A stretch of 64,000 bases of DNA from Gossypium raimondii (GCF_025698545.1 NC_068570.1:59973924-60037923); one strand, 5' to 3'; positions 49,295 to 61,187 are shown, numbered from the stretch's first letter. The notes: generated by a model not told the origin, from the letters alone. Made by a program: numbers and translations.

Positions 49295-50279
49295 GCAAAC
49301 TGACGATGGTTTAGGCTTAGCTGCTGATTTGGTCTCCTAATGTGTTGGAAAATCTGACTGTCTCCTTGACTTGACTTATCTTTATTACATTGGCTGACCT
49401 ATTAAGAAGTTGTCTCGTTCAATGTTATATGATAGGTTAAAACATGCCAGGAGTCCCTTTACTTTTCATAAATTTAGAATTTAATCCCTATACTTTTTCT
49501 TTTAGGAATTCAGTCTCTCTACTTTTCAGATTTTAAAATTTAAATCTAATTTTGTTAATCCATTAATAAATTGTAATTATAATCTCTTAAAAATTATATT
49601 AAGGTTATTAATTTTAATTTATATTTTTATCAATAATTCACCATACATTTTATTTAACATTAAAGTTATTTCATTCTTTAAATGAATTGGTCAATAATAG
49701 ACTAAACTAAAATCAAGGATCACATTGATAACTATATGAACCCAATTGATTAAACTCAAGTTGGTTTCATCTTTGATTTTAATTTGAAAATCATATTTTT
49801 ATTGAATTAGTAAAGTCTATTTATTTATGTAATGTTGAATGTATGAATTTCCTTTTACTTATCTATAAGAGAGGCTAAATTACTAATTTTTTTTCCATTT
49901 TAGTATTAAATTTTATAATTATCGTTTTGATTGTTTTTTCAACTTTGCTCGAGTATTTGAAAATTTTAAATATTGAATCAAATAATTAATTTAATTTATT
50001 AATCTGAATAAATCTAGATATAATTCTCTCATTTATAATTAACTTTGTCATTGAGTCAAAACTTTATTGACAATCAATTATAAAATTAATATTTAAGTGC
50101 ATATTATCTTTCGTTTTAAGGGTTTTTAAAAGAGTTATAAGTAATAATAAAAATTATATAAATTCATTGGTTTAAACTAGAAATTTTTTTTCTATGCATT
50201 TGAAGTTTGAATTATATAAACTAGGACCAAATCAAACCAAATTCGGGCTAGGGTATAAAAAATATTAAGGTAAATTCAT

Positions 50280-50530
50280 TTTTTATGACTTGAACTTGGC
50301 AACGGTTCTCAAATTAGGGGGTTTGAATTTTTTTTTCGTCCCAGTTAATCATTGAATTTGACAATTATTTCCACATTTGAGCTTGAACTTTTTATTTGTC
50401 CAAGTTAATCTCTAAACTTGACAATTGTATCATATTCGTACTTTAACCTTTTTCTCTAACTTTTTCTTAAGAAAATACCAGGGACTAATTTGAAATAAAA
50501 AAATCAAGTCTCAGAACAATGGTGCATTAA
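50280..50530. repeat. Dispersed 'aacttgg' repeat in left arm
   Basis: The same family as 1900-2120 and 16660-17290. The mirror copy is at 58230-58460. No coding potential. Confidence 0.5.
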
Positions 50531-50649
50531 CCCAAAATATTTTAAAATCATAAGGTAGTAGAGGTGAGCATGTAGTAGGCTTGGGTTGTAGCCGAAATGC
50601 TTTCAAGACATTTGTAATCATCCCAATATATATTAGAAAAACAATAAGA

Positions 50650-50830
50650 CATGGTAAGGGCATGAAGTTATGTTGTTACGCAAGAGCTAAGACAAAAGGA
50701 GCGTTGGTCCCTAAAGACCCTCGGCGGTTGTCTGGTTTGAAGCTTTTATTACGCGTTATTGGCGCTGAAAGTTAGCCAAGTTGCTCCACACTCAGCCAGC
50801 AGATGGGTGACATACCAACGAGAAATGGTC
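50650..50830 (+). repeat. Recurring noncoding module, copy next to gene copy 3
   Basis: Same block order as at 47281, with GCGTTGGTCCCTAAAGACCC in the core and CAGCCAGCAGATGGGTGACAT at the end. It lies about 820 bp past the 3' end of copy 3. The mirror is at 57905-58085. Confidence 0.6.
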
Positions 50831-51647
50831 TAATTTGTAAGGCAATTATGAAGACAAGAGATCAATGTTTTTCAAATCTCCTTCGAGTTTCAAAGATTTC
50901 CATGCAATCCATGCATTCCTCAAAGCCAATTCATTTTAAAGGTTGGCATTGAATTGTTTCTACCAGCCTCTTCTTTTCAAACCTATTTGCCTAGTTGGTT
51001 CCTAACGTCGTTTTAAATGATCAATCGAGCAGTTTTGGTATTTACTTGTGCCACCCGATAATTTTTATTTACTATTTTACTTTTACATATTTAGCTTTTA
51101 AAAGGATAAAATGAAATAATATAGTAATTTTATTTCATCTCTTACAAAATGAACAATTAAGATAGAAAAATCGAGCAGATTAAATATTAGTTCAATTAAC
51201 ATATATGTTGTTGAAGATTTTTAAAAGTTATAAGTTTGAGTGAATTTAGATTTGTACTGTGCGCTTCATGTGAATGTCATTAATCGGGAGTTTAAAGTAT
51301 AGTAGAAATATATGAGAAAACACCGAAATGGCCAAAAAATTTAAATAACCCAAACCTAGAATAACCTAATTAAATAACTCAATCCAAAATGAGATGGAGT
51401 AACAAATCTAATATAACTTCAAACTCCAAATGTCTCCACCACCTAACCAATTAAGTAAAACAATATGAAACAAAAAATAGTAATCACTTTCTTATTCCAA
51501 TTTCCAAAGAATGTGGTTAAGATACATTGATTTGTATGCATCAACCCTATTTATATTCAAGATTGAACCTATATCTTGTGTACAAATATATGTATATCAT
51601 TGGTTAACTGAATGAATCAAAGAATCTATACATCAAAAAATATTGGA

Positions 51648-52913
51648 TCAAAAGAGCTTGCTTGTAAATTCATCCATGGGGCTTCCTTCTATACGAGAAT
51701 AGCTTGATTTTTTGGCTACATCTCTCAGTTCTGATAAGCTTCTTCCCAATTGCAATGCCACTTTCATTTCAAACAACTCCCCATTTTCTCTTTTCTCCAC
51801 ATCACATTCATCCAACGTTGATTCTATCGATTCTTGCATATGCTTAAAGAACCCAGCGTTGTTCCTGTACATCTCGAACACCATACCAACTTGGCCACCG
51901 TGCTCGAAGGTGTTCACAGCTGAAGCTAAAGCTCCTGCAACAGCCGCTACTGTGGCCGCCCAAGGGCTGTTGGAAGAAACCATGAAAGCCGATCCTAGAG
52001 CTGCTATTCCAGTTAGCAATGGCCCTGATGTACCTAAAACTTTGTTCATGTTCAAAGCCTTGTTGCCTAATTTCTCGTAATCTTCACTGTCTTTTCTCTT
52101 TATTACTTCAACCACTTCTCTCATTTCCATTTCCAATTCCCTGGTCCACCCATTGTTGTTCTTCAATGCTTTGTTTGAGTTTGGAGACTGTTTTCTAGGC
52201 CACCAAACAGCAGGCTCTAAACTTGCGGGGAATTTGTCAAGCATAACACCAAGCAAAGGAAGAGGGTAAGCTTTGTCAAGTGCCAACACTTTCTCCATGG
52301 CATCATTCACGTCATCTTGGCATGGAGAACCAACAGCAAGTAGGGTTTTGATTTGGGTTTGAAGCTGCTTAAACAATCTCGTGGCATTACGTTGCTCTTC
52401 CACATGCTGTGAGGGTTGAATCTTATTCATCAATACCAACATCCCGGTGGCTGCTGAGAACATCACACTGGATGCCAAATTCAAACCCATAACAGAAACC
52501 CCAGCGCCAACGCCAGTTGCGGCGGCAACACCTGCCATGGTAGCGGCGGTGAGGGTAATCATGTTGATGGAGTTGAGTAGAAGGGTGTTCCAGTTATCTC
52601 GTTGTTCCCCAATGTTTTTATGCATCTCCACTCTGTCGGCTATGGCCTCTAAGACGGCATAAAGTTGAAAGGTAGCCATTGAAACAGATGAGGTTTGTTG
52701 AACCAATGGTGTCCTATGGACGTTGTTTTCCATTGGGATTGTGTTGATGGGCCTATCTTTTCTATTCAATTCCTCGGACTGTATAGTGGGTTGTCGTAAT
52801 TTAGGGGCTGAAAATCTTACCGATGGGAGCTTTGGGATGGATATAGCGGCATGGATTTGCTTTGAAGAAGAAGATGATGAGAGGAGAAAATTGGAAGCTT
52901 GTAATGAAGCCAT
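51648..52913 (-). CDS. At4g22030-like protein, family copy 3, 421 aa
   Basis: Intact. It shares MASLQASNFLL, PTIQSEELNRKDRPINTIPM and EMHKNIGEQRDNW with copy 4, its divergent mirror partner. The two differ at about nine residues (2%). Private changes include SQHVEEQ, WWPRKQ, KALKNN, FFKHMQ and EFTSKLF. Its start codon faces that of copy 4 across 2.9 kb. Confidence 0.86.
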   Translation of the reverse strand: MASLQASNFLLSSSSSSKQIHAAISIPKLPSVRFSAPKLRQPTIQSEELNRKDRPINTIPMENNVHRTPLVQQTSSVSMATFQLYAVLEAIADRVEMHKNIGEQRDNWNTLLLNSINMITLTAATMAGVAAATGVGAGVSVMGLNLASSVMFSAATGMLVLMNKIQPSQHVEEQRNATRLFKQLQTQIKTLLAVGSPCQDDVNDAMEKVLALDKAYPLPLLGVMLDKFPASLEPAVWWPRKQSPNSNKALKNNNGWTRELEMEMREVVEVIKRKDSEDYEKLGNKALNMNKVLGTSGPLLTGIAALGSAFMVSSNSPWAATVAAVAGALASAVNTFEHGGQVGMVFEMYRNNAGFFKHMQESIESTLDECDVEKRENGELFEMKVALQLGRSLSELRDVAKKSSYSRIEGSPMDEFTSKLF

Positions 52914-53046
52914 ATATATCTATATATGATTATGAATATCTTGTATGAAAAAAAGAGAGGATATTTGGAGATTTTGTGGTGGATTTGATGGTTTGAGCAA
53001 AGGAAACTAAAGAAAAGATTTGGAGATGAAAGGTGAAATGGAGGCG

Positions 53047-53054
53047 TATTTATA
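53047..53054 (-). promoter_or_regulatory. TATA box, family copy 3
   Basis: TATAAATA on the minus strand, 134 bp before the ATG, in the shared context. Confidence 0.65.
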
Positions 53055-53334
53055 GCAAACAACGATGGCTTAGGCTTTAGCTGCTGATTTGGTCTGCTCT
53101 CATGTGTTTGGAAAGTTTGACCCACTCTAGACACTTGACAAAGTCTTGTTTACTTGGCTGCTGACCTTTTTAAGAGTTTATAAATTATAATTATTTCCTT
53201 CAATGCCTTGTAAAAAAAAAAAAAAACTGAAGTTATTTGAATGGGTTTTAATTCAAATTATTTTCAATTTTTTTGTAATTTTTAAATTCAAATTATAATA
53301 TTAAAATTTATACCCATTTTTTAAATAATAAGCT

Positions 53335-53470
53335 TATTTTGATACAATGCTTAGGACTACTGCTAACACACTCCTAACCCTTAAATAGGAGGATAATGCG
53401 TTTCAGTACACCAAAATTATGTTTTTCTTACACCAACAATAATATCGATATTAATCAAGATAATGTTTAA
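53335..53470 (-). mobile_element. SINE-like relic, copy 4 (left arm)
   Basis: The minus strand carries CTGAAACGCATTATCCTCC and TATTTAAGGGTTAGGAG as in the other copies. It was duplicated with the palindrome; the mirror is at 55315-55440. Confidence 0.5.
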
Positions 53471-54241
53471 TTAATAAAAGGTATAACACTATCCATCCAA
53501 AAGTAGATAAAAGAAGATTATGATAGCTACATTTAATAAAGTAAAATAATCTTTCTTGTTGCCTACATATATTTTCTTGTAAAATAAGTCATTGGATTAA
53601 ACTAAGATTATCTTCTTCATGTATTTCATCTTTGAATTTTAATTTGAGAGTAATTGAAAATTTTATTGATCGATGATTCATTAGATTTCTTGATCAACGG
53701 ATATGGAGATAGAGGAGATTCTAGTTTAGCAGTAGAAAAGAAGAAGCATATCCTTTCCCCTTGTGGATGCCTGTAAAATTTTATTATATAGGGTCGGATC
53801 TCAGGTCGAGTTATTTTTATTGATATTACATATATTATCATATTTTTATTGATTTTGAAAACTTTATTTGATTATGTAATGTTGAAGTTGAAAAGATAAA
53901 TACTAAAATAATAATTCATATTTTTTTTATGTCATTTAATTTTGCCTAATATTGCACGAGACCGATCTCCCAATATAATTGATAAAATCATTTATTCATT
54001 CTTCTAACTACTTATTAGTTTTTTTTCCTAAATTTTTCTAAATTTTGTCCAAATGAAAATCGGGTTGGGTCCAAACTATCCCATTATTTTAAAAAAAATA
54101 AATTAACAAGTAGTTAGAAGAAGCGCGAATATCTCGAAAGTTCAAATTTTAAAAATAATATTATTAAGAGAGTTTTATTTAAATATTACTTTAAATTTAA
54201 ATCATAAAACAAATGAAAACACGTGTGATTATAAAAATACG

Positions 54242-54726
54242 AGTTCCAAACACATAGTGACGAATGGCAAGGGCAGGACATGGCTAAGACAAAAGAACCG
54301 TTGGTCCGGATGGACCGGAGGCGGTTACTGGTTTGAAGTGTTTATTACACATGTTAATGGTGTTGAAAGTCAGCCAGGTTGCCAAGACCCAGCCAGCAGT
54401 TTGGTGACATCCTAATACACCATAAAATGAGAAATTTTCCAAAGGGTTAATCAGAACCAATTGCAAAGTTGAGGTATCAGAATTTTTGAAATTTCGAGTT
54501 TAAATCATATTGATAGAGGTGAGCTTTCAATTGGATCTAGTCAAATCGAATGAAAAAAATTTCGAATTAGTCGAGTTGACGAGTTTTTTTTTCAAAAATA
54601 ATCTAATTTCTAAAAATCATTTTATTTAATTAAAATCAGACCAATTAGATTAAGAATCACTCCAGTTCCAAAAAAATATGTTTTTTTTAATGTTCCAAAA
54701 ATCGATTCATTAGATTTCTTGATCAA
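54242..54726. other. Palindrome spacer (centre)
   Basis: Unpaired DNA between the arms. It holds one recurring module in left-arm orientation (54265-54425), then AT-rich sequence. At 54704-54728, ending exactly where the right arm begins, there is an identical copy of the 25 bp found at 53675-53699 in the left arm, which marks a likely rearrangement joint. Confidence 0.8.
54265..54425 (+). repeat. Recurring noncoding module, spacer copy
   Basis: GGCTAAGACAAAAGAACCG, TTGGTCCGGATGGACCGGAG and GCGGTTACTGG. Compared with the copy at 47281, the inner stem has changed on both sides (GGTCC...GGACC) yet still pairs, and AACCG...CGGTT pairs outside it. It is the most diverged of the five. Confidence 0.55.
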
Positions 54727-55314
54727 CGTATTTTATAATCGCACGTGTCTTCATTTGTTTTATGATTTAAATTTAGAGTAATATTTAAATAAAACTCTCT
54801 TAGTAATATTATTTCTCAATTATAGTGGGAGATCAGTCTCATGCAATATTAGGCAAAATTAAATGACATAAAAAAGAAAATATGAATTATTATTTTAGTA
54901 TTTATCTTTTCAACTTCAACATTACATAATCAAATAAAATTTTCAAATTCAATAAAAATATGATAATATATGTAATATCAATAAAAATAACTCGACCCAG
55001 GATCCGACCCTATATAATAAAATTTTACAGGCATCCAAAAGGATAAAGGATATGCTTCTTCTTCTCTACTGCTAAATTAGAATCTCCTCTACCTCCATAT
55101 CCGTTGGTCAAGAAATCTAATGAATCATCAATCAATAAAATTTTCAATTACTCCCAAATTAAAATACAATGACTTATTTTACAAGAAAATATATGTAGGC
55201 AACAAGAAAGATTATTTTACTTTATTAAATGTAGCTATCATAATCTTCTTTTTATCTACTTTTTGGATGGATAGTGTTATACCTTTTATTAATTAAACAT
55301 TATCTTGATTAATA

Positions 55315-55440
55315 TCGATATTATTGTTGGTGTAAGAAAAACATAATTTTGGTGTGCTGAAACGCATTATCCTCCTATTTAAGGGTTAGGAGTGTGTTAG
55401 CAGTAGTCCTAAGCATTGTATCAAAATAAGCTTATTATTT
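55315..55440 (+). mobile_element. SINE-like relic, copy 5 (right arm)
   Basis: Mirror image of the relic at 53335-53470, nearly identical. Confidence 0.5.
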
Positions 55441-55701
55441 AAAAAATGGGTATAAATTTTAATATTATAATTTGAATTTAAAAATTACAAAAAAATTGAA
55501 AATAATTTGAATTAAAACCCATTCAAATAACTTCAGTTTTTTTTTTTACAAGGCATTGAAGGAAATAATTATAATTTATAAACTCTTAAAAGGTCAGCAG
55601 CCAAGTAAACAAGACTTTGTCAAGTGTCTAGAGGGTCAAACTTTCCAAACACATGAGAGCAGACCAAATCAGCAGCTAAAGCCTAAGCCATCGTTGTTTG
55701 C

Positions 55702-55709
55702 TATAAATA
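55702..55709 (+). promoter_or_regulatory. TATA box, family copy 4
   Basis: TATAAATA, 134 bp before the ATG, in the context GCTATAAATACGCCTCCAT. Confidence 0.65.
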
Positions 55710-55842
55710 CGCCTCCATTTCACCTTTCATCTCCAAATCTTTTCTTTAGTTTCCTTTGCTCAAACCATCAAATCCACCACAAAATCTCCAAATATCCTCT
55801 CTTTTTTTCATACAAGATATTCATAATCATATATAGATATAT

Positions 55843-57111
55843 ATGGCTTCATTACAAGCTTCCAATTTTCTCCTCTCATCATCTTCTTCTTCTTCAAACC
55901 AAATCCATGCCGCTATATCCATCCCAAAGCTCCCATCGGTAAGATTTTCAGCCCCTAAATTACGACAACCCACTATACAGTCCGAGGAATTGAATAGAAA
56001 AGATAGGCCCATCAACACAATCCCAATGGAAAACAACGTCCATAGGACACCATTGGTTCAACAAACCTCATCTGTTTCAATGGCTACCTTTCAACTTTAT
56101 GCCGTCTTAGAGGCCATAGCTGACAGAGTGGAGATGCATAAAAACATTGGGGAACAACGAGAAAACTGGAACACCCTTCTACTCAACTCCATCAACATGA
56201 TTACCCTCACCGCCGCTACCATGGCTGGTGTTGCCGCCGCAACTGGCGTTGGCGCTGGGGTTTCTGTTATGGGTTTGAATTTGGCATCCAGTGTGATGTT
56301 CTCAGCAGCCACTGGGATGTTGGTATTGATGAATAAGATTCAACCCTCACAGCTTGTGGAAGAGCAACGTAATGCTACCAGATTGTTTAAGCAGCTTCAA
56401 ACCCAAATCAAAACCCTACTTGCTGTTGGTTCTCCATGCCAAGATGACGTGAATGATGCTATGGAGAAAGTGTTGGCACTTGACAAAGCTTACCCTCTTC
56501 CTTTGCTTGGTGTTATGCTTGACAAATTCCCTGCAAGTTTAGAGCCTGCTGTTTGGTGGCCTACAAAACAGTCTCCAAACTCAAACAAAGCATTGACGAA
56601 CAACAATGGGTGGACCAGGGAATTGGAAATGGAAATGAGAGAAGTGGTTGAAGTAATAAAGAGAAAAGACAGTGAAGATTACGAGAGATTAGGCAACAAG
56701 GCTTTGAACATGAACAAAGTTTTAGGTACATCAGGGCCATTGCTAACTGGAATAGCAGCTCTAGGATCGGCTTTCATGGTTTCTTCCAACAGCCCTTGGG
56801 CGGCAACTGTAGCGGCTGTTGCAGGAGCTTTAGCTTCAGCTGTGAACACCTTCGAGCACGGTGGCCAAGTTGGTATGGTGTTCGAGATGTACAGGAACAA
56901 CGCTGGGTTCTTTAAGCTTATGCAAGAATCGATAGAATCAACGTTGGATGAATGTGATGTGGAGAAAAGAGAAAATGGGGAGTTGTTTGAAATGAAAGTG
57001 GCATTGCAACTGGGAAGAAGCTTATCAGAACTGAGAGATGTAGCCAAAAAATCAAGCTATTCTCGTATAGAAGGGAGCTCCATGGATGAATTTGCAAGCA
57101 AGCTCTTTTGA
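55843..57111 (+). CDS. At4g22030-like protein, family copy 4, 422 aa
   Basis: Intact, with one extra Ser in the N-terminal Ser run compared with copy 3. It has the full transit-like N-terminus, both hydrophobic regions and the conserved ends ([13 protein letters not shown]). An upstream ATG-led frame (55556 start, out of frame) overlaps but is not conserved protein. It is divergent from copy 3, so the central 2.9 kb may act as a shared two-way promoter region. Confidence 0.87.
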   Translation: MASLQASNFLLSSSSSSSNQIHAAISIPKLPSVRFSAPKLRQPTIQSEELNRKDRPINTIPMENNVHRTPLVQQTSSVSMATFQLYAVLEAIADRVEMHKNIGEQRENWNTLLLNSINMITLTAATMAGVAAATGVGAGVSVMGLNLASSVMFSAATGMLVLMNKIQPSQLVEEQRNATRLFKQLQTQIKTLLAVGSPCQDDVNDAMEKVLALDKAYPLPLLGVMLDKFPASLEPAVWWPTKQSPNSNKALTNNNGWTRELEMEMREVVEVIKRKDSEDYERLGNKALNMNKVLGTSGPLLTGIAALGSAFMVSSNSPWAATVAAVAGALASAVNTFEHGGQVGMVFEMYRNNAGFFKLMQESIESTLDECDVEKRENGELFEMKVALQLGRSLSELRDVAKKSSYSRIEGSSMDEFASKLF

Positions 57112-57904
57112 TCCAATATTTTTTGATGTATAGATTCTTTGATTCATTCAGTTAACCAATGATATACATATATTTGTACAATTTTGTAAAGATGGATGAT
57201 GTACACAAGATATAGGTTCAATCTTGAATATAAATAGGGTTGATGCATACAAATCAATGTATCTTAACCACATTCTTTGGAAATTGGAATAAGAAAGTGA
57301 TTACTATTTTTTGTTTCATATCCTTCTAATCGGGTTTTACTTAATTGGTTTAGTGGGGGAGACATTTGGAGTTTGAAGTTATATTAGATTTGGGTTATTT
57401 AAATTTTTTTTTGGCCATTTCGGTGTTGTCTCATATATTTCTACTATACTTTAAACCCCGATTAATGACATTCACATGAAGCGCACATTACAAATCTAAA
57501 TTCACTCAAACCTGTAACTTTTAAAAATCTTCAACAACATCTATGTCAATTGAACTAATATTTAATCTGCTCGATTTTTCTATCTTAACTGTTCATTTTG
57601 TAAGAGATGAAATAAAATTACTATATTATTTCATTTTTATCCTTTTAAAAGCTAAATATGTAAAAGTAAAATAGTAAATAAAAAATATCGGGTGGCACAA
57701 GTAAATACCAAAACTGCTCGATTGATCATTTAAAACGACGTTAGGAACCAACTAGGCAAATAGGTTTGAAAAGAAGAGGCTGGTAGAAACAATTCAATGC
57801 CAACCTTTAAAATGAATTGGCTTTGAGGAATGCATGGATTGCATGGAAATCTTTGAAACTCGAAGGAGATTTGAAAAACATTGATCTCTTGTCTTCATAA
57901 TTGC

Positions 57905-58085
57905 CTTACAAATTAGACCATTTCTCGTTGGTATGTCACCCATCTGCTGGCTGAGTGTGGAGCAACTTGGCTAACTTTCAGCGCCAATAACGCGTAATAA
58001 AGCTTCAAACCAGACAACCGCCGAGGGTCTTTAGGGACCAACGCTCCTTTTGTCTTAGCTCTTGCGTAACAACATAACTTCATGC
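57905..58085 (-). repeat. Recurring noncoding module, copy next to gene copy 4
   Basis: Mirror of 50650-50830, near-identical. It lies about 0.8 kb past the 3' end of copy 4. Confidence 0.6.
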
Positions 58086-58229
58086 CCTTACCATGTCTTA
58101 TTGTTTTTCTAATATATATTGGGATGATTTCAAATGTCTTGAAAGCATTTCGGCTACAACCCAAGCCTACTACATGCTCACCTCTACTACCTTATGATTT
58201 TAAAATATTTTGGGTTAATGCACCATTGT

Positions 58230-58460
58230 TCTGAGACTTGATTTTTTTATTTCAAATTAGTCCCTGGTATTTTCTTAAGAAAAAGTTAGAGAAAAAGGTT
58301 AAAGTACGAATATGATACAATTGTCAAGTTTAGAGATTAACTTGGACAAATAAAAAGTTCAAGCTCAAATGTGGAAATAATTGTCAAATTCAAGGATTAA
58401 CGGGGACCAAAAAAATATTCAAACCCCCTAATGTGAGAACCGTTGCCAAATTTAAGTCAT
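58230..58460. repeat. Dispersed 'aacttgg' repeat in right arm
   Basis: Mirror of 50280-50530. Confidence 0.5.
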
Positions 58461-59371
58461 AAAAAATGAATTTATCTATATATTTTTTATACCATAGCCC
58501 GAATTTAGTTTGATTTGGTCCTAGTTTATGATAATTCAAACTTCAAATACATAGAAAAAAAATTCTAGTTTAAACCAATGAATTTATACAATTTTTATTA
58601 TTACTTATAATTCTTTTAAAACCTTTAAAACGAAAGATAATATGCACTTAAATATTAATTGATTGTCAATAAAGCTAATTGGACTCAATGACAAAGTTAA
58701 TTATAAATGAGAGAATTCTATCTAGATTTATTCAGATTAGTAAATTAAATTAAATTAATTATTCAATTCAATATTTAAAATTTTCAAATACTCGAGCAAA
58801 GTTGAAAAAATCAAAATGATTATTATAAAATTAAATACTAAAATGGAAAAAAAGTAATTTAGCCTCTGTCTTGTATATAAGTAAAAGGAATTCATATTTC
58901 AACATTACATAATCAAATAGACTTTACTAATTCATATAGTTATCAATGTGATCCTTGATCTTTAGTTTAGTCTATTATTGACCAATTCATTTGAAGAATG
59001 AAATATTTTTAATGTTAAATAAACTGTATGGTGAATTATTGATAAAATATAAATTAAAATTAATAACCTTAATATATTTTTTAAGAGATTATAATTACAA
59101 TTTATTAATGGATTAACGAAATCAGACTTAAATTTTAAAATCTGAAAAGTAGAGAGACTGAATTCCTAAAAGAAAAAGTATAGGGATTCTAAATTTATGA
59201 AAACTAAAGGGACTCGTGGCATGTTTTAACCTATCATATAACGTTGAACGAGACAACTTCTTAATAGGTCAGCCAATGTAATAAAGATAAGTCAAGTCAA
59301 GGAGACAGTCAGATTTTCCAACACATTAGGAGACCAAATCAGCAGCTAAGCCTAAACCATCGTCAGTTTGC

Positions 59372-59379
59372 TATAAATA
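59372..59379 (+). promoter_or_regulatory. TATA box, family copy 5
   Basis: TATAAATA, 122 bp before the ATG, in the shared context, so the promoter is preserved although the gene is broken. Confidence 0.6.
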
Positions 59380-59500
59380 CGCCTCCATCGCAGTCCCTCA
59401 CCTTTCATCCCTAAAACATCTACAAATCTATTCTTTAATTTCCTTTCAATTCAACCCACAAAATTTCTAAATTTCCATTCAAAATTCTAAATTTCTAAAT

Positions 59501-60767
59501 ATGGCTTCTTTACATGCTTCTAACTTTCTCCTCTCATCATCTTCTTCTTCAAACCAAATCCGTGCTGCTATATCCATCCCAAAGCTCCCATCGGTAAGAT
59601 TTTCAGCCCCTAAATTACGACAAACCAAAACACAGTCCGATGAATTGAATAGTAAAGACGGGTTCATCAACACAATCCCAATCCAAAACAATGTCCATAG
59701 CACACCATTGGTTCAACAAACCTCATCTGTTTCAATGGCTACCTTTCAACTGTATGCCATCTTAGAGGCCATAGCTGACAGAGTGGAGATGCATAACAAC
59801 ATTGGGGAACAACGAGATAACTGGAACACCCTTCTACTCAACTCCATCAATATGATTACCCTCACCGCCACAACCATGGCAGGTGTCGCCGCCCGCAACT
59901 GGCGTTGGCGCTGGGGTTTCTGCTATGGGTTTGAAGTTGGCATCCAGTGTGATGTTCTCAGCAGCCACTGGGATGTTGGTATTGATGAATAAGATTCAAC
60001 CCTCACAGCTTGTGGAAGAGCAACGTAATGCCACGAGATTGTTTAAGCAGCTGCAATCCCAAATCAAAGCCCTACTTGCTGTTGGTTCTCCATGCCAAGA
60101 TGACGTGAATGATGCTATGGAGAAAGTGTTGGCACTTGACAAAGCTTACCCTCTTCCTTTGCTTGGTGTTATGCTTGAAAAATTCCCTGCAAGTTTAGAG
60201 CCTGCTGTTTGGTGGCCTACAAAACAGTCTCCAAACTCAAACAAAGCATTGAAGAACAATAATGGGTGGACCAAGGAATTGGAAATGGAAATGAGAGGAG
60301 TGGTTGAAGTGATAAAGAGAAAAGACAGTGAAGATTACGAGAGATTAGGCAACAAGGCTTTGATCATGAACAAAGTTTTAGCTACATCAGGGCCATTGCT
60401 AACTGGAATAGCAGCTCTAGGATCGGCTTTCATGGTTTCTTCCAACAGTCCTTGGGCGGCAACAGTGGCGGCTGTTGCAGGAGCTTTAGCTTCAGCTGTG
60501 AACACCATCGAGCACGGTGGCCAAGTTGGTATGGTGTTCGAGATGTACAGGAACAACGCTGGGTTCTTTAAGCTTATGCAAGAATCGATAGAATCAACGT
60601 TGGATGAATGTGATGTAGAGAAAAGAGAAAATGGGGAGTTGTTTGAAATGAAAGTGGCATTGCAACTGGGAAGAAGCTTATCAGAACTGAGAGATGTAGC
60701 CAAAAAATCAAGCTATTCTCGTATAGAAGGAAGCCCCATGGATGAATTTGCAAGCAAGCTGTTTTGA
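59501..60767 (+). pseudogene. At4g22030-like family copy 5, frameshifted
   Basis: The start, transit-like peptide and first hydrophobic stretch are in frame to about residue 131. One extra C in the GCCGCCC run (about 59892-59894) then shifts the frame, and the first frame ends at 59992. The remaining 290 residues are intact in the next frame (59883-60767). It carries SAMGLK and GEQRDNW as in copy 1, plus private changes (RQTKTQSDEL, NTIEHGG, KALIMN). Flanks and TATA box match copy 2. The single-base change could be recent or a base-calling error. Confidence 0.8.
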
Positions 60768-61187
60768 TCCAATATTTTTTGACGTATAGATTCTTTCATT
60801 CATTCAATTAACCAATGATATACATATGTTTGTACAATTTTGGAAGATGATGATGTACACAAGACAGGTTGAATCATGAACAGAAATAGAAATTTCATGG
60901 TTCATGCATACAAATCAACGTATCTCATTTACCATATCCTTTGGAATTGATTCTATGTTTATGGTTTTTATTTTTCTCATTTTAAATTTCAATTATTTAG
61001 ATTTCATCACCCCCGCCTTCTCTCTTTTTCATTGACCATTTAAAACGATGTTAGATGCCATTATAGAATTTGAATTTGAAAGAGTGTACCTTCACACTGA
61101 ATTGGGTTTGAGAGGCAAGGAAAAGGTGTAAATCTTTGAAACATGAACTACAATTGAACAACATTGGTGTGTTGGCGTACAAATTAG

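Larger units (their letters stand above)
45490..54241. repeat. Left arm of giant palindrome
   Basis: Every block here recurs in reverse complement at 54727-64000 in mirrored order: the AT-rich/transposon block 45490-46900 (mirror 62100-64000), copy 2 (mirror copy 5), copy 3 (mirror copy 4), and 53166-54241 (mirror 54727-55555). The outer limit is only a minimum, because the right arm runs off the window. A segment of about 165 bp at 53985-54150, with short inverted ends (CTTCTAACTACTT/AAGTAGTTAGAAG), is absent from the right arm, so it arrived later. Confidence 0.92.

Noticed and set aside
50581-50775. 64-residue frame over the recurring module
   Set aside because: The frame is not kept in the other module copies, so it is not coding.
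54284-54466. 60-residue minus-strand frame in the palindrome spacer
   Set aside because: It overlaps the module and has no counterpart in the other copies.
55556-55942. 128-residue frame overlapping the start of family copy 4
   Set aside because: It covers promoter and leader in another frame; an equivalent frame before copy 3 (53134-52817) reflects duplication, not selection.
43713-60703. 122-residue opposite-strand frames repeated in every family copy
   Set aside because: They are conserved only because the sense gene is; each is an antisense shadow.
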